Of a stretch of 64,000 nucleotides of DNA, positions 25,677 through 34,042 are shown one piece after another. Position 1 is the first letter of the stretch, and each line of letters begins with the position of its first letter. A program made the position numbers and the translations under genes. Source of the DNA: Metabacillus bambusae. Its GTDB lineage: Bacteria > Bacillota > Bacilli > Bacillales > Bacillaceae. The stretch lies in contig NZ_JAGDEL010000004.1 in NCBI RefSeq assembly GCF_017497975.1, positions 186,001 to 250,000 of the forward strand. The letters are read 5' to 3'. The notes beneath the pieces are model-generated. The model had not been told where the DNA came from, made no database searches, and saw only the letters and a list, made by a program, of their open reading frames with translations.

Positions 25677-25749
25677 TGGTCTGTAACGGACTCGAACCGC
25701 TGACCCCTTGCTTGTCGAGCAAATGCTCTACCAACTGAGCTAACAGACC
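25677..25749 (-). tRNA. Element-borne tRNA with GAC (Val) anticodon and unusual C33
   Basis: A full 73-nt cloverleaf reads on the minus strand: acceptor GGTCTGT/ACAGACC, D arm GCTC/GAGC, anticodon stem TTTGC/GCAAG, five-base variable loop, T arm AGCGG/CCGTT with TTCGAGT, and discriminator A without encoded CCA. The anticodon loop is TCGACAA, giving GAC for valine, but position 33 is C instead of the near-universal U. It lies inside the element, between the integrase and the right junction, so it belongs to the element. Its anticodon equals that of the split host gene. Confidence 0.85.
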
Positions 25750-25764
25750 ATGCTAAGTAGTTTT

Positions 25765-25781
25765 ACTGTGATATTTTTACT
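25765..25781. repeat. Right-end inverted copy of the left-end repeat
   Basis: ACTGTGATATTTTTACT is the reverse complement of AGTAAAATCACAGT (8320-8333) with two extra bases, a candidate arm site. Confidence 0.5.
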
Positions 25782-25802
25782 GAACCCGAACGACCCCGAA
25801 CA

Positions 25803-25839
25803 CTGTCAAGGTAGTGTTCTCCCACTGAACTATCGGATC
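25803..25839 (-). pseudogene. 5' half of split tRNA-Val(GAC); right attachment junction (attR)
   Basis: The minus strand reads acceptor GATCCGA, a D arm (GTTC/GAAC), anticodon stem CTACC and loop TTGACAG, then departs from tRNA sequence. Element DNA that follows (TGTTCGGGGTCG) cannot pair with CTACC, so the cloverleaf is not restored. With the 3' half at 8257-8300 it forms a complete tRNA. Confidence 0.9.
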
Positions 25840-25864
25840 AAAACATTATCAAACTACATGTTAA

Positions 25865-25893
25865 ATTATATTCAAAAGATCAATAAAAGTCAA
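25865..25893 (-). promoter_or_regulatory. Sigma-A promoter of the host tRNA-Val gene
   Basis: On the minus strand TTGACT, a 17-bp spacer and TATAAT lie 26 bp upstream of the tRNA 5' half. After integration it points into the element's own tRNA and integrase. Confidence 0.85.
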
Positions 25894-26029
25894 TATAGCA
25901 CTTAAAAAACGAATCTTCTAATTACGACTACAGAACCGTTTTATATCTACATAATTCTCACCATTCGACTTATTTCCCAGAAAATAAAAAAACCTGAATA
26001 CCTCTTGTCGAGGATCAGGTTTTTCGACA

Positions 26030-28006
26030 TTATGCTTGTGCAGACATTTTAGGTTTACTAGTATTGTTACGTTTCCACACATATTGTAAAGTGAGTAACA
26101 CCACAAACATAATAATTCCTGTGATATCTGAAATGCTCTCAGGATAAATTAACAGCAAGCCAACAATGACAGCTATGATTCTTTCCAACCAGTGCATTCC
26201 TCTCATCCAGTATCCAATAACACCTGCGCCAATTGCGATCATTCCAACCATTGCTGTAAATACAACCCAAATGACTTCCGTCCATGTTGTATCAATCATG
26301 AGTAGTTCTGGTGAGAGAACAAAAATGTATGGGATGATAAATGCTGCAATCGCTAGTTTGGATGATTCAATTCCAGTACGTATCGGTTCTCCTCCGGATA
26401 CACCTGCAGCTGCAAATGCCGCTAATGCAACTGGTGGTGTAATATCTGCAATTATCCCAAAATAGAAAACAAATAAATGGGCTGGTAAATCAGGAACACC
26501 TAGTAAAATCATTGCTGGTGCAGCGATTGTAGATGTTATAACATAGTTTGCAGTTGTTGGTGAGCCCATTCCAAGAATAAGTGCTGCCACCATTGTTAGC
26601 ATGAGTGTAGGAATTAAATATCCCCCTGATAATTCGATTAGACCATTTGCTAGCTTTAGACCTAAACCTGTTTTCGTTACAATTCCGACAATGATTCCTG
26701 CTGCGGCTGTTGCTGCTGCAACAGCAAGTGCAGTACGTGCTCCATCAACTAATGCATAAATAATATCAATGAATTTCATACGTGCCGCTTTATTAATAAA
26801 ACCAACAACGATTGAAATTAGGATTGAATACAGAGCAGCATGTGTCACCGTAATGTTCGACATAAGTAACAAAACAATTGCCAAGATTGGAATTAATAAA
26901 TAAATCTTTCCAAACACTTCTTTTCGACTTGGCATTTCTTCTTTTGTTAAACCGCGTAATCCAAGTCGTTTTGCCTCAAAATGCGTCATAATCCAAATTC
27001 CTGCAAAATAAAGAATCGCTGGGATTGCTGCAGCTTTAGCTATGTCCCAATAGGTAATCCCGTTTCCAATAAATTCAACCATTAGAAATGCTGCAGCACC
27101 CATAATTGGCGGCATTAATTGTCCCCCAGTTGAGGCTGATGCTTCAACTGCTCCAGCAAATTCCTTCTTATAGCCTAATTTTTTCATCATCGGGATCGTA
27201 AACGCCCCCGATGTTACAACATTGGCTACGGAGCTCCCACTAATTGTTCCTTGAAGGGCACTAGAAAAAATAGCAACCTTTGCGGGCCCCCCAATACTTC
27301 TCCCTGCAATAGCGATTGAAAGATCGTTAAAGTATTGGCCAACTCCTGTTCGAATTAAGAAAGAACCAAATAATAAGAATAGGAAGATAAATGTTGATGA
27401 AACAGCTAATGGTGTCCCTAAAATTCCCTCTGTTGTAAAAAACATGGTCTGCACTAGTCTATCCAAGCTTAATCCTCGATGTGATAAGAATCCTGGCATA
27501 TACTCCCCGAATATCCCATAAAGTACAAAGATAATCGCTATAATCATAATTGGTAGACCGACTGCACGTCTAGTAGCCTCTAATACTAGAAGAATTGCAA
27601 TTAAGCCAACTGCAAAGTCCAAGGTGGTCAAACGACCAACACTCATGACGAGATCCTCAAAGAATAGTGGCCAATATGCACCTACACCAATACTTAAAAC
27701 AGCTAGTATTCCATCATACCACGTAATCTGAAACTTTCCTTTTTGCTTTTTCTTTCTGTTTCCTGGAAATAATAAAAAGATTAAAGATAATGCAAAGCCT
27801 AAATGGACGGTACGTTGTATTTGTGCTGTAAATACTCCAAAAACTGCAGTATATAGCTGAAATAATGAAAAAGCAAGAAGGCCAAAAAAGGCGATATAAC
27901 CCAATATTCCAGTTAGTTTCCTTGTCCCTGCTTCAGGATCATATTTTTCTATTAGCTCTTGCTGCTCTTCTTCTGTTAAATACTTCGTTTCCTCTTTATC
28001 AGCCAT
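26030..28006 (-). CDS. TRAP transporter permease, fused 4TM/12TM (TAXI type)
   Basis: 658 residues of mostly hydrophobic sequence. The N-terminal third matches the small-permease part (about four segments) and the rest is a DctM-like channel with the repeated family signatures LSLIFLLFPGN, GGQLMPPIMGAAAFLMVEFIG and MGSPTTANYVITSTIAAPAM. It imports an organic acid, driven by an ion gradient, with the TAXI binding protein encoded upstream. The start follows AAAGGAGTGAAT and overlaps the DUF1850 gene by 8 nt, so the three genes form one operon. Substrate unknown. Confidence 0.93.
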   Translation of the reverse strand: MADKEETKYLTEEEQQELIEKYDPEAGTRKLTGILGYIAFFGLLAFSLFQLYTAVFGVFTAQIQRTVHLGFALSLIFLLFPGNRKKKQKGKFQITWYDGILAVLSIGVGAYWPLFFEDLVMSVGRLTTLDFAVGLIAILLVLEATRRAVGLPIMIIAIIFVLYGIFGEYMPGFLSHRGLSLDRLVQTMFFTTEGILGTPLAVSSTFIFLFLLFGSFLIRTGVGQYFNDLSIAIAGRSIGGPAKVAIFSSALQGTISGSSVANVVTSGAFTIPMMKKLGYKKEFAGAVEASASTGGQLMPPIMGAAAFLMVEFIGNGITYWDIAKAAAIPAILYFAGIWIMTHFEAKRLGLRGLTKEEMPSRKEVFGKIYLLIPILAIVLLLMSNITVTHAALYSILISIVVGFINKAARMKFIDIIYALVDGARTALAVAAATAAAGIIVGIVTKTGLGLKLANGLIELSGGYLIPTLMLTMVAALILGMGSPTTANYVITSTIAAPAMILLGVPDLPAHLFVFYFGIIADITPPVALAAFAAAGVSGGEPIRTGIESSKLAIAAFIIPYIFVLSPELLMIDTTWTEVIWVVFTAMVGMIAIGAGVIGYWMRGMHWLERIIAVIVGLLLIYPESISDITGIIMFVVLLTLQYVWKRNNTSKPKMSAQA

Positions 28007-28517
28007 TAATATTCACTCCTTTCAATTGTTGCCATAACGTAATTTTTTTCTGCGCAATTCTGACCCATGTTCCAGGTTTAATATAATTAGATAATGAATA
28101 TGTCTTATTCTGATAGATTAATCGATGATTTGCCCTTACTTGTCCAATTCTCAAATCAATAAATGGGAATGAACGATTCATATTTTTTATATAGTATGTA
28201 CCATCAATTTCCTCAAATACCTCGTCACCTTCTGCATTAGAAGGCATTCCGACTGCAAAGTCCTCGTATGCAAGCTCTGTTTGGTTGATTTGCTTGTCGG
28301 ATAAACGATACGATTCAAGGACATCTGAGAGATGAATGGAGTGTGTATACTTTATTTGAAAGGTTTTCACCTTTTCTAACGACAAATACGCAAGTAATTT
28401 CTCTTGATCCTCGTATGTAAAGGCAATTACTTGTTTATAGGGAAAGAAAAGAAGAAAAATGATGAAAAGTAGTAGAGGAAAACATAGTAGTACAACAATA
28501 GTCTTCCTTTTCTTCAT
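27999..28517 (-). CDS. DUF1850 membrane-anchored protein of the TRAP operon
   Basis: 172 residues from the ATG at 28517 (after GGTGGGGT), preferred over an upstream frame start. One N-terminal membrane segment (TIVVLLCFPLLLFIIFLLFF) is followed by an extracellular domain with FQIKYTHSIHLSDVLESYR, the typical start of DUF1850. These proteins accompany TAXI-TRAP transporters, and this one overlaps the permease gene. The role is unknown; it may be an accessory. Confidence 0.85.
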   Translation of the reverse strand: MKKRKTIVVLLCFPLLLFIIFLLFFPYKQVIAFTYEDQEKLLAYLSLEKVKTFQIKYTHSIHLSDVLESYRLSDKQINQTELAYEDFAVGMPSNAEGDEVFEEIDGTYYIKNMNRSFPFIDLRIGQVRANHRLIYQNKTYSLSNYIKPGTWVRIAQKKITLWQQLKGVNING

Positions 28518-28598
28518 TAATACCCCACCGATCAAGATAGAATTAAAATTGAAATCGATAGACCACAAAAAGCGATCTATCGATTCATTAATAAATTT

Positions 28599-29597
28599 TT
28601 ATTGTGTAATTCCTTTTTCTTCAAAGTACTTTGCAGCACCAGGATGAAGCTCCATATCACCTAAACCTTGAAGTGCCGTTTCAGGGGTAATGAACTCACC
28701 TTTTGCATGAGTAATTTTGTCAGTGTTCTCATATAAAGCTTTTGTCATCTCATAAACTAGATCTTCTTTAAGATCATTTGTTACAACGAGCATTGCTTTT
28801 ACTGCTACAGTATTAACGTCAGCCTCAATATTGTACGTTCCAGTAGCAACTGTATCCTTCGAATAATGTGGATATTGCTTAATTAGCGCATCGATTTTAT
28901 CATCAGCAAGTGGAATAATCACAACATCATTTTGTGCGGATAACGCTTCGACTGCACCAGTTGGTGTTCCTGCAGTAACAAATGCTGCATCAATATTACC
29001 TGATTGGATTCCATCTGTAGACTCATCAAATGAAAGATTTTCTGCTTTAATATCTTCTGTAGTTAAACCATGAATTTCAAGAATTTGCATAGCATTTATA
29101 TATGCTCCTGATCCAGGTGCACCAACAGAAACTGATTTTCCTTTTAGATCCTCAACAGATTTAATTCCACTTTTCTCTGTAGTTACAAGCTGTACCGTTT
29201 CTGGATATATAGAACCGATTGCTTGAATATTGTCAATTGGATCACCTTCGAACATCTCTTTTCCTTCTATTGCATAGGCTGCGATATCAGTTTGTGAAAA
29301 GGCAATCTCCGCCTCTCCTGCTCTTAATGTTTCCATGTTTTCAGCAGAAGCACCTGATGTTTGCGGTGTAATATTTGCGTCTGTGTTATCAGAGATAATT
29401 TTTCCAATTTGTCCACCAAGTGGATAATATGTACCACCCGTTCCCCCAGTTAGGAGACTTAAGTTTTGCTTTTCACCGCCGCTATTTCCACCTTCTTCAC
29501 CAGCAACATCTTCATTACCAGCATTCCCACAGGCAGCAATGATCATCGTAAGTGTTAAAATCATTACAAATAAAAGGCTACTACGAATTTTTTTCAT
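28599..29597 (-). CDS. TAXI-family TRAP transporter solute-binding lipoprotein
   Basis: 332 residues from the ATG at 29597, after GAGGGGGAAAATTC. A signal peptide with lipobox IIAAC (near residue 19) and a glycine-rich linker precede the TAXI domain (LLTGGTGGTYYPLGGQIGKI; VGAPGSGAYINAMQILEIHGL). It captures the substrate outside the membrane and passes it to the fused permease. It is the first gene of the operon. Confidence 0.93.
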   Translation of the reverse strand: MKKIRSSLLFVMILTLTMIIAACGNAGNEDVAGEEGGNSGGEKQNLSLLTGGTGGTYYPLGGQIGKIISDNTDANITPQTSGASAENMETLRAGEAEIAFSQTDIAAYAIEGKEMFEGDPIDNIQAIGSIYPETVQLVTTEKSGIKSVEDLKGKSVSVGAPGSGAYINAMQILEIHGLTTEDIKAENLSFDESTDGIQSGNIDAAFVTAGTPTGAVEALSAQNDVVIIPLADDKIDALIKQYPHYSKDTVATGTYNIEADVNTVAVKAMLVVTNDLKEDLVYEMTKALYENTDKITHAKGEFITPETALQGLGDMELHPGAAKYFEEKGITQ

Positions 29598-29960
29598 GAA
29601 TTTTCCCCCTCTGTTATTTTGTGTAATATTATACACGTTTATATTAACATACAAAACAACGAAATTGTTAATTATGAAAATTCTGAAATCTACATATCCT
29701 GGAAAATCCTAAGTCATGCTGCTCCATTTCAATCGTTTATCTAACGATTTCCAAGTAATAGCTTACTTACTTATTTATTTATATATGTTTTAGAGTTTCA
29801 GTACATGCATAAAGTGGTAAGGGAATAACAAATTCCTAGTATGGGAGTAATCACTGCTAAGTAAAAATAAATTAACTAAATAGATTCTTAATAAAACTTT
29901 ATAAAACATCAAAAAGAGCACCAATAAGAATATCTTATATGTTTTCAAAAGTTTTCAGTA

Positions 29961-29990
29961 TTTTCAATAACAAAAGTCATTCTGTATAAT
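29961..29990 (+). promoter_or_regulatory. Candidate sigma-A promoter for the GNAT gene
   Basis: TTTTCA, an 18-bp spacer and TATAAT precede the gene by about 30 bp. The remaining stretch 29598-29960 holds no gene I can support. Confidence 0.45.
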
Positions 29991-30019
29991 TTAAGAAGAA
30001 TAGTTAGGGGGGGAATTAG

Positions 30020-30457
30020 ATGTTAGAAATTAGACAAATTAACCCAGAAGATACATATCTAATAAGACATAACGTTCTTCGTCCAAATCAATCAATCGAG
30101 GCTTGCAAATTTGAGAATGATCATCAAGAAGACTCATTTCACTTAGGAGCATTTTATAGAGATACGTTAATTAGTATCGCCTCTTTTCATAAAGAAAAGA
30201 ATCCATGTTTTGATGAAGAACTCCAATATCGCCTTAGAGGAATGGCCACTCTTACTGAATATCGAAAACTAAAAGCAGGTAGTTCCCTCCTATTACATGG
30301 TGAAGCATTACTAAAGGAAAAGAATGTTCAACTATGGTGGTGTAATGCGCGAGTCTCGGTGAGTGATTATTACAAAAAGTTTGGTCTAACTGAATATGGT
30401 GAAGTGTTTGACATCGAACCAATCGGCCTTCACAAATTAATGTATAAAAAAATTTAG
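30020..30457 (+). CDS. GNAT-family N-acetyltransferase
   Basis: 145 residues, ATG after AGGGGGG. It is a small GNAT: MLEIRQINPEDTYLIRHNVL at the start, acetyl-CoA-binding region around LRGMATLTEYRKLKAGSSLL (near residues 72-92), and DYYKKFGLTEYGEVFD near the end. It transfers an acetyl group to an amine, but the substrate cannot be read. It stands alone between divergent and convergent neighbours, with its own promoter and terminator. Confidence 0.85.
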   Translation: MLEIRQINPEDTYLIRHNVLRPNQSIEACKFENDHQEDSFHLGAFYRDTLISIASFHKEKNPCFDEELQYRLRGMATLTEYRKLKAGSSLLLHGEALLKEKNVQLWWCNARVSVSDYYKKFGLTEYGEVFDIEPIGLHKLMYKKI

Positions 30458-30458
30458 A

Positions 30459-30486
30459 CTCGAAACAAAATGTTACGAGTCTTTTT
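30459..30486 (+). terminator. Terminator after the GNAT gene
   Basis: GACTCG and CGAGTC pair around a 13-nt loop and are followed by TTTTT. Confidence 0.8.
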
Positions 30487-30503
30487 CACTTCAACCAGTT
30501 TCA

Positions 30504-31502
30504 TTATGCAAATCGATAGTAAATAAGTAAAAACGTACTTAACACAAACAAAAAATTAAGTGAGACAAAGATCATTTGATCAAGTCGAGTTTTATGGATT
30601 TTAATCGGCGGATGATAAAATGAGATCCCTTCGATAACAAAAATGAGTAGGACAATATGAATCATCGCATGACCTACAACCTCTGTATAACCAAAGATTG
30701 TTGTTGTAAGGATAAAAAGAATCGTTACAACGACAGCTAGTACTCTGTTTAATATTCCTACCACTAAAAGGTACCCCACGACAAATTCAATAAACGCAGA
30801 AAGAACAACAAAGATCCCAGGATCAAAGCCAAACGTCGGAACATTGTGGTGGTTAATAATTTCTGTCGTCATCATCGGATAGACCCACTTTTCTACTGCT
30901 ACCCAACATAAGCTTAGTCCGGTTCCTAAATATAAAAATGGAAAGCCAACTGTTTCTAACTTCGTACGACCTACTAATAAAACACCAATGATAGCTAAGT
31001 AAAATCCGTAGTCTAACATATGAAACCACCCAGCTTGACTCCATACATTAATAAATAATCCTAACATAAACAGGGCAGCGATCTTTGTAGCGATATGATG
31101 TGGAATTATTAAAAAAATAATAATGATCCACATCACCACTGTTTGCCACGTTTCGTGAATCGTAAATTCAGGAGCAAACATCGTTCCATATGAGACTTGT
31201 AAAATAAATGAAACAGCGGTTCCATATTTCAATAAATGCCTAGAATACTTTCGAAAACTATCTAGCTTCTTGTCTAGCCTTAATGCTAGGGGAATATCCA
31301 TTACTTTACTCATCACTTGAGATAACAAGGCCAATATTACAGCGCATAGCAATGAAATGGTAATGAAAAGCGGTGATAAAATCTCTTCTATTCTAACTTT
31401 TTCAGGTGCGACTGTAGCAAACCATTTAACATGAGCCTGAGTAAGCATCGGGGGTATTAGTCCTGCTAATAAGAGGAACAACCCAAATATCATTTTTTTC
31501 AT
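30504..31502 (-). CDS. DoxX-like integral membrane protein (332 aa)
   Basis: 332 residues with roughly nine to ten membrane segments. Starts MKKMIFGLFLLLAGLIPPML and then AHVKWFATV, which resembles an exported HVKW-type opening seen in DoxX-like membrane proteins. Charged loops at about residues 75-90 (RLDKKLDSFRKYSRHLLKYG). Histidines occur at several places near membrane edges (IHETWQTVVMW; HHIATK; INHHNVPTFG), so a metal or quinone role is possible. The role is not known. Confidence 0.65.
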   Translation of the reverse strand: MKKMIFGLFLLLAGLIPPMLTQAHVKWFATVAPEKVRIEEILSPLFITISLLCAVILALLSQVMSKVMDIPLALRLDKKLDSFRKYSRHLLKYGTAVSFILQVSYGTMFAPEFTIHETWQTVVMWIIIIFLIIPHHIATKIAALFMLGLFINVWSQAGWFHMLDYGFYLAIIGVLLVGRTKLETVGFPFLYLGTGLSLCWVAVEKWVYPMMTTEIINHHNVPTFGFDPGIFVVLSAFIEFVVGYLLVVGILNRVLAVVVTILFILTTTIFGYTEVVGHAMIHIVLLIFVIEGISFYHPPIKIHKTRLDQMIFVSLNFLFVLSTFLLIYYRFA

Positions 31503-31587
31503 ATAAGAAACTCCCTTTTGATGGGTATATACTTAGTTTGTAACAATTTTCAATTTGTATGTATTTTGAAGCTTACCTTCTCTTTCG

Positions 31588-31617
31588 GCAAAAAAAAACC
31601 GACTCAGAGAGTCAGTC
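31588..31617 (-). terminator. Terminator after metC
   Basis: ACTGACTC and GAGTCGGT pair around TCT and are followed by TTTTTTTT on the minus strand. Confidence 0.8.
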
Positions 31618-32799
31618 TTAACGAACACTTTCTTTCTTAACTAGTGGCAGCTTCTCTAATGCTTCAGCAAAATCTTTGATTAAGTCATCGACATTTTCTA
31701 AGCCTACACTTAGTCTAAGTAAACCATCTGAAATTCCTCGTTTTTCACGTTCCTCTGGAGGCATTGCTGCATGTGACATTTTTGCAGGATAGGATAGAAT
31801 TGATTCAACCGCACCTAAACTTACTGCAAAAACCGGCAGCTTAACTTGTTGAACAAGTGTCTTCACCGCTTCACCATCAGCTAGTTTAAAAGAAAGGACT
31901 GCACCTGCTCCATCTGCTTGGTATTTTTGAGTCTCATGACCTGGATGGAAGCTTAGTCCTGGGTAATACACCTCTTCTACCTTAGGGTTTTCACTTAGAA
32001 ACTGAGCAACTTTCATAGCAGATTCAGAGGATTGCTTCAAACGAACATGTAATGTTTTTAATCCTCTCAACACAAGCCATGCATCTTGAACACCTAGTAC
32101 CGCTCCAAATGCATTTTGCAGTTTGTATAGGCGATCACCTAATTCAGGATCCTTCACAACAGCAAGTCCTGCAAGAACATCACTATGTCCTGCTAAAAAC
32201 TTTGTTGCACTGTGTAACACAACATCAACACCTAATTCCAAAGGTCTTTGCAGCTCTGGTGTCAAAAATGTATTATCTAAAAACGTTAGACAGTTATTTG
32301 CCTTCGCAAGGTTCACAATTCCTCGAATATCTGTAACCTTCAACAATGGATTTGAAGGTGTTTCCATATAGATTACCTTTGTATTCGGACGAATCTCTGA
32401 TGCTACTTGATGAAGATCTGTCATATCAACAAAAGTGTGCTCAATCCCGAATCTAGTTAGAACATCTGTTATGATTCGAAAGGTCCCACCATATACGTCC
32501 TCAGTCACAAGGACATGATCCCCTTGGGAAAGAAGGAGGAATGCTGTTGAAATAGCAGCCATTCCTGAAGAAAATGCCAAGCCTTTCGTTCCACCCTCTA
32601 ATTCTGCGATTGCTTGCTCTAATGCTTCTCTTGTGGGGTTACCTGAACGCGCGTAATCATATTTCCCAAATTCATCTATATCAAATTGATGAAAAGTTGA
32701 TGAATGATGAATCGGAACACTAACAGCTCCTGTACCTCTGTCTACCTTTGATTCATTATGCAAAAGCTTTGTTTGAAAAGACCAATCATGATTGCTCAA
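31618..32799 (-). CDS. metC: Cystathionine beta-lyase
   Basis: 393 residues, a PLP enzyme of the Cys/Met metabolism family. The PLP lysine is in HSATKFLAGHSDVLAG near residue 195; SSGMAAIS, METPSNPLL and LSVGLENVDDLI are other family signatures. It cleaves cystathionine to homocysteine, pyruvate and ammonia. It follows metI with a 14-nt overlap, the same metI-metC order as B. subtilis yjcI-yjcJ, and shares its S-box control. Family members also act as cystathionine gamma-lyase, but the operon favours beta-lyase. Confidence 0.9.
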   Translation of the reverse strand: MSNHDWSFQTKLLHNESKVDRGTGAVSVPIHHSSTFHQFDIDEFGKYDYARSGNPTREALEQAIAELEGGTKGLAFSSGMAAISTAFLLLSQGDHVLVTEDVYGGTFRIITDVLTRFGIEHTFVDMTDLHQVASEIRPNTKVIYMETPSNPLLKVTDIRGIVNLAKANNCLTFLDNTFLTPELQRPLELGVDVVLHSATKFLAGHSDVLAGLAVVKDPELGDRLYKLQNAFGAVLGVQDAWLVLRGLKTLHVRLKQSSESAMKVAQFLSENPKVEEVYYPGLSFHPGHETQKYQADGAGAVLSFKLADGEAVKTLVQQVKLPVFAVSLGAVESILSYPAKMSHAAMPPEEREKRGISDGLLRLSVGLENVDDLIKDFAEALEKLPLVKKESVR

Positions 32800-33922
32800 T
32801 TGCTTCAGCCCCCTTCATTTGTTTAAAGCTCTGAGCTAAGTCTTCGATAATATCCTCAGCGTGTTCCACACCTACTGAGAAACGTAGCAGTCTATTACAC
32901 ACACCATTTGCCATTCTAACTTCCAAAGGAATGTCCATATGTGTTTGGGTTGCAGGATAGGTAATAAAGCTTTCAATTCCACCTAAGCTTTCCGCAAAGG
33001 TAATTGTCTTAAGACTTTTTAGAAATGGATTAACCAATGCTTCATCCTGCAAACGGAATGACAGCATTCCACCTTTTCCTGGATATAAAACATCGAGAAC
33101 ATCTGGATGCTCTTCTAAAAATTGTGAAACGGCTTGAGCGTTTTGCTCATGTTGTCTCATGCGAAGTGATAAGGTCTTCATTCCTCTCATTAAGAGCCAG
33201 GAATCAAACGGTGATAAAACCGCGCCGATCGCATTTTGATGTTGGAAAAACTCATCACTTAATTGCTCACCCTTTGTAACAACTAGGCCCGCAAGCACAT
33301 CATTGTGTCCACCTAAATATTTTGTTGCACTATGGATTACAATGTCGGCTCCATCAAGGATTGGTGTTTGGATAACAGGTGTATAAAATGTGTTATCAAC
33401 AATCACTAATAAATTATGTTTCTTAGCTAACGTCGCAAGCTCTTTAATATCAGCTTCCTGCATTAATGGATTTGTCGGTGTTTCGATAAATATCGCCTTT
33501 GTTTTTTCAGATATTAATTTTTCTGTTTCTGCTGGGTTTGTAAAATCATCATATTGAAAGGATAAACCGTACTTTTTCCATTCTCTTTCAAATAAACGAT
33601 AGGTTCCACCATATAGGTCAGATGATACGATAAGTTCATCACCACTTTGGAATAATGCCATAATCGTTTGAATGGCAGCCATCCCTGAACTGAAGGCAAA
33701 TCCACGATCACCGTGTTCTAAATCGGCAATGGCCTTTTCAACTAATAGTCTTGTAGGATTCCCTGTTCGAATATAATCAAATCCGGTTGATTCTCCGATT
33801 CCAGCATGTCGATAAGCTGTCGAAAAATAGACTGGCGGGTTTACAGTACCTGTAACATTTTCACTTCGATTTCCAATTTGCGCTAACTTCGTTTCAATTC
33901 GTTGACTCATGTCTGTCACCAT
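32786..33922 (-). CDS. metI: Cystathionine gamma-synthase / O-acetylhomoserine thiolyase
   Basis: 378 residues, PLP-dependent. The PLP lysine lies in HSATKYLGGHNDVLAGLV near residue 195, with FSSGMAAIQTIMALF, IETPTNPLMQEADI and LRFSVGVEHAEDII around it. It makes cystathionine from acylated homoserine and cysteine (or homocysteine from sulfide). It is first in the operon, directly downstream of the SAM-I riboswitch, and is thus shut off when S-adenosylmethionine is plentiful. Assignment rests on family signatures and conserved gene order. Confidence 0.92.
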   Translation of the reverse strand: MVTDMSQRIETKLAQIGNRSENVTGTVNPPVYFSTAYRHAGIGESTGFDYIRTGNPTRLLVEKAIADLEHGDRGFAFSSGMAAIQTIMALFQSGDELIVSSDLYGGTYRLFEREWKKYGLSFQYDDFTNPAETEKLISEKTKAIFIETPTNPLMQEADIKELATLAKKHNLLVIVDNTFYTPVIQTPILDGADIVIHSATKYLGGHNDVLAGLVVTKGEQLSDEFFQHQNAIGAVLSPFDSWLLMRGMKTLSLRMRQHEQNAQAVSQFLEEHPDVLDVLYPGKGGMLSFRLQDEALVNPFLKSLKTITFAESLGGIESFITYPATQTHMDIPLEVRMANGVCNRLLRFSVGVEHAEDIIEDLAQSFKQMKGAEAIEQS

Positions 33923-33992
33923 CCTAAGTTAAAGTTATTATTCTTGATTATGTACATGAGAGGAAGCATCCTTAAAACTTTCTAAACAAATT

Positions 33993-34020
33993 AAAAAGCC
34001 TTCCCCGGTAAGAAGAAGAC
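33993..34020 (-). terminator. S-box terminator of metIC
   Basis: GTCTTCT and GGGAAGGC pair (with G-U pairs) and are followed by TTTTT. An alternative pairing of AAGAAGAAG just upstream with CTTCTTCTT can act as antiterminator. Confidence 0.75.
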
Positions 34021-34042
34021 TGTGTATTTGAGTGCGCTTCTT

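Larger units (their letters stand above)
8292..25811. mobile_element. 17.5-kb integrative element (satellite-like or reduced prophage) inside tRNA-Val(GAC)
   Basis: The element is bounded by a 9-bp direct core, CTGTCAAGG on the plus strand, at 8292-8300 and 25803-25811; the flanks rejoin to a complete tRNA-Val. A tyrosine recombinase gene lies just inside the right end. Nearly all genes read leftward. From right to left the contents are its own tRNA, integrase, a small coupled ORF, about 3 kb of ORF-poor repeat-rich DNA, HNH protein, XRE regulator, coiled-coil protein, tandem winged-helix protein, several tiny ORFs, HGGxSTG protein, tape measure protein, two unknown small proteins, and a type III restriction-modification plus OLD nuclease cassette. 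No capsid, portal, protease, large terminase or lysis gene is visible. A phage satellite or a reduced prophage are the two readings. Confidence 0.9.

Noticed and set aside
25679-25839. Right junction as a repaired tRNA
   Set aside because: I tested whether element DNA after the 5' half could complete the cloverleaf. The anticodon stem, T arm and acceptor strand all fail to pair, so it is not restored.
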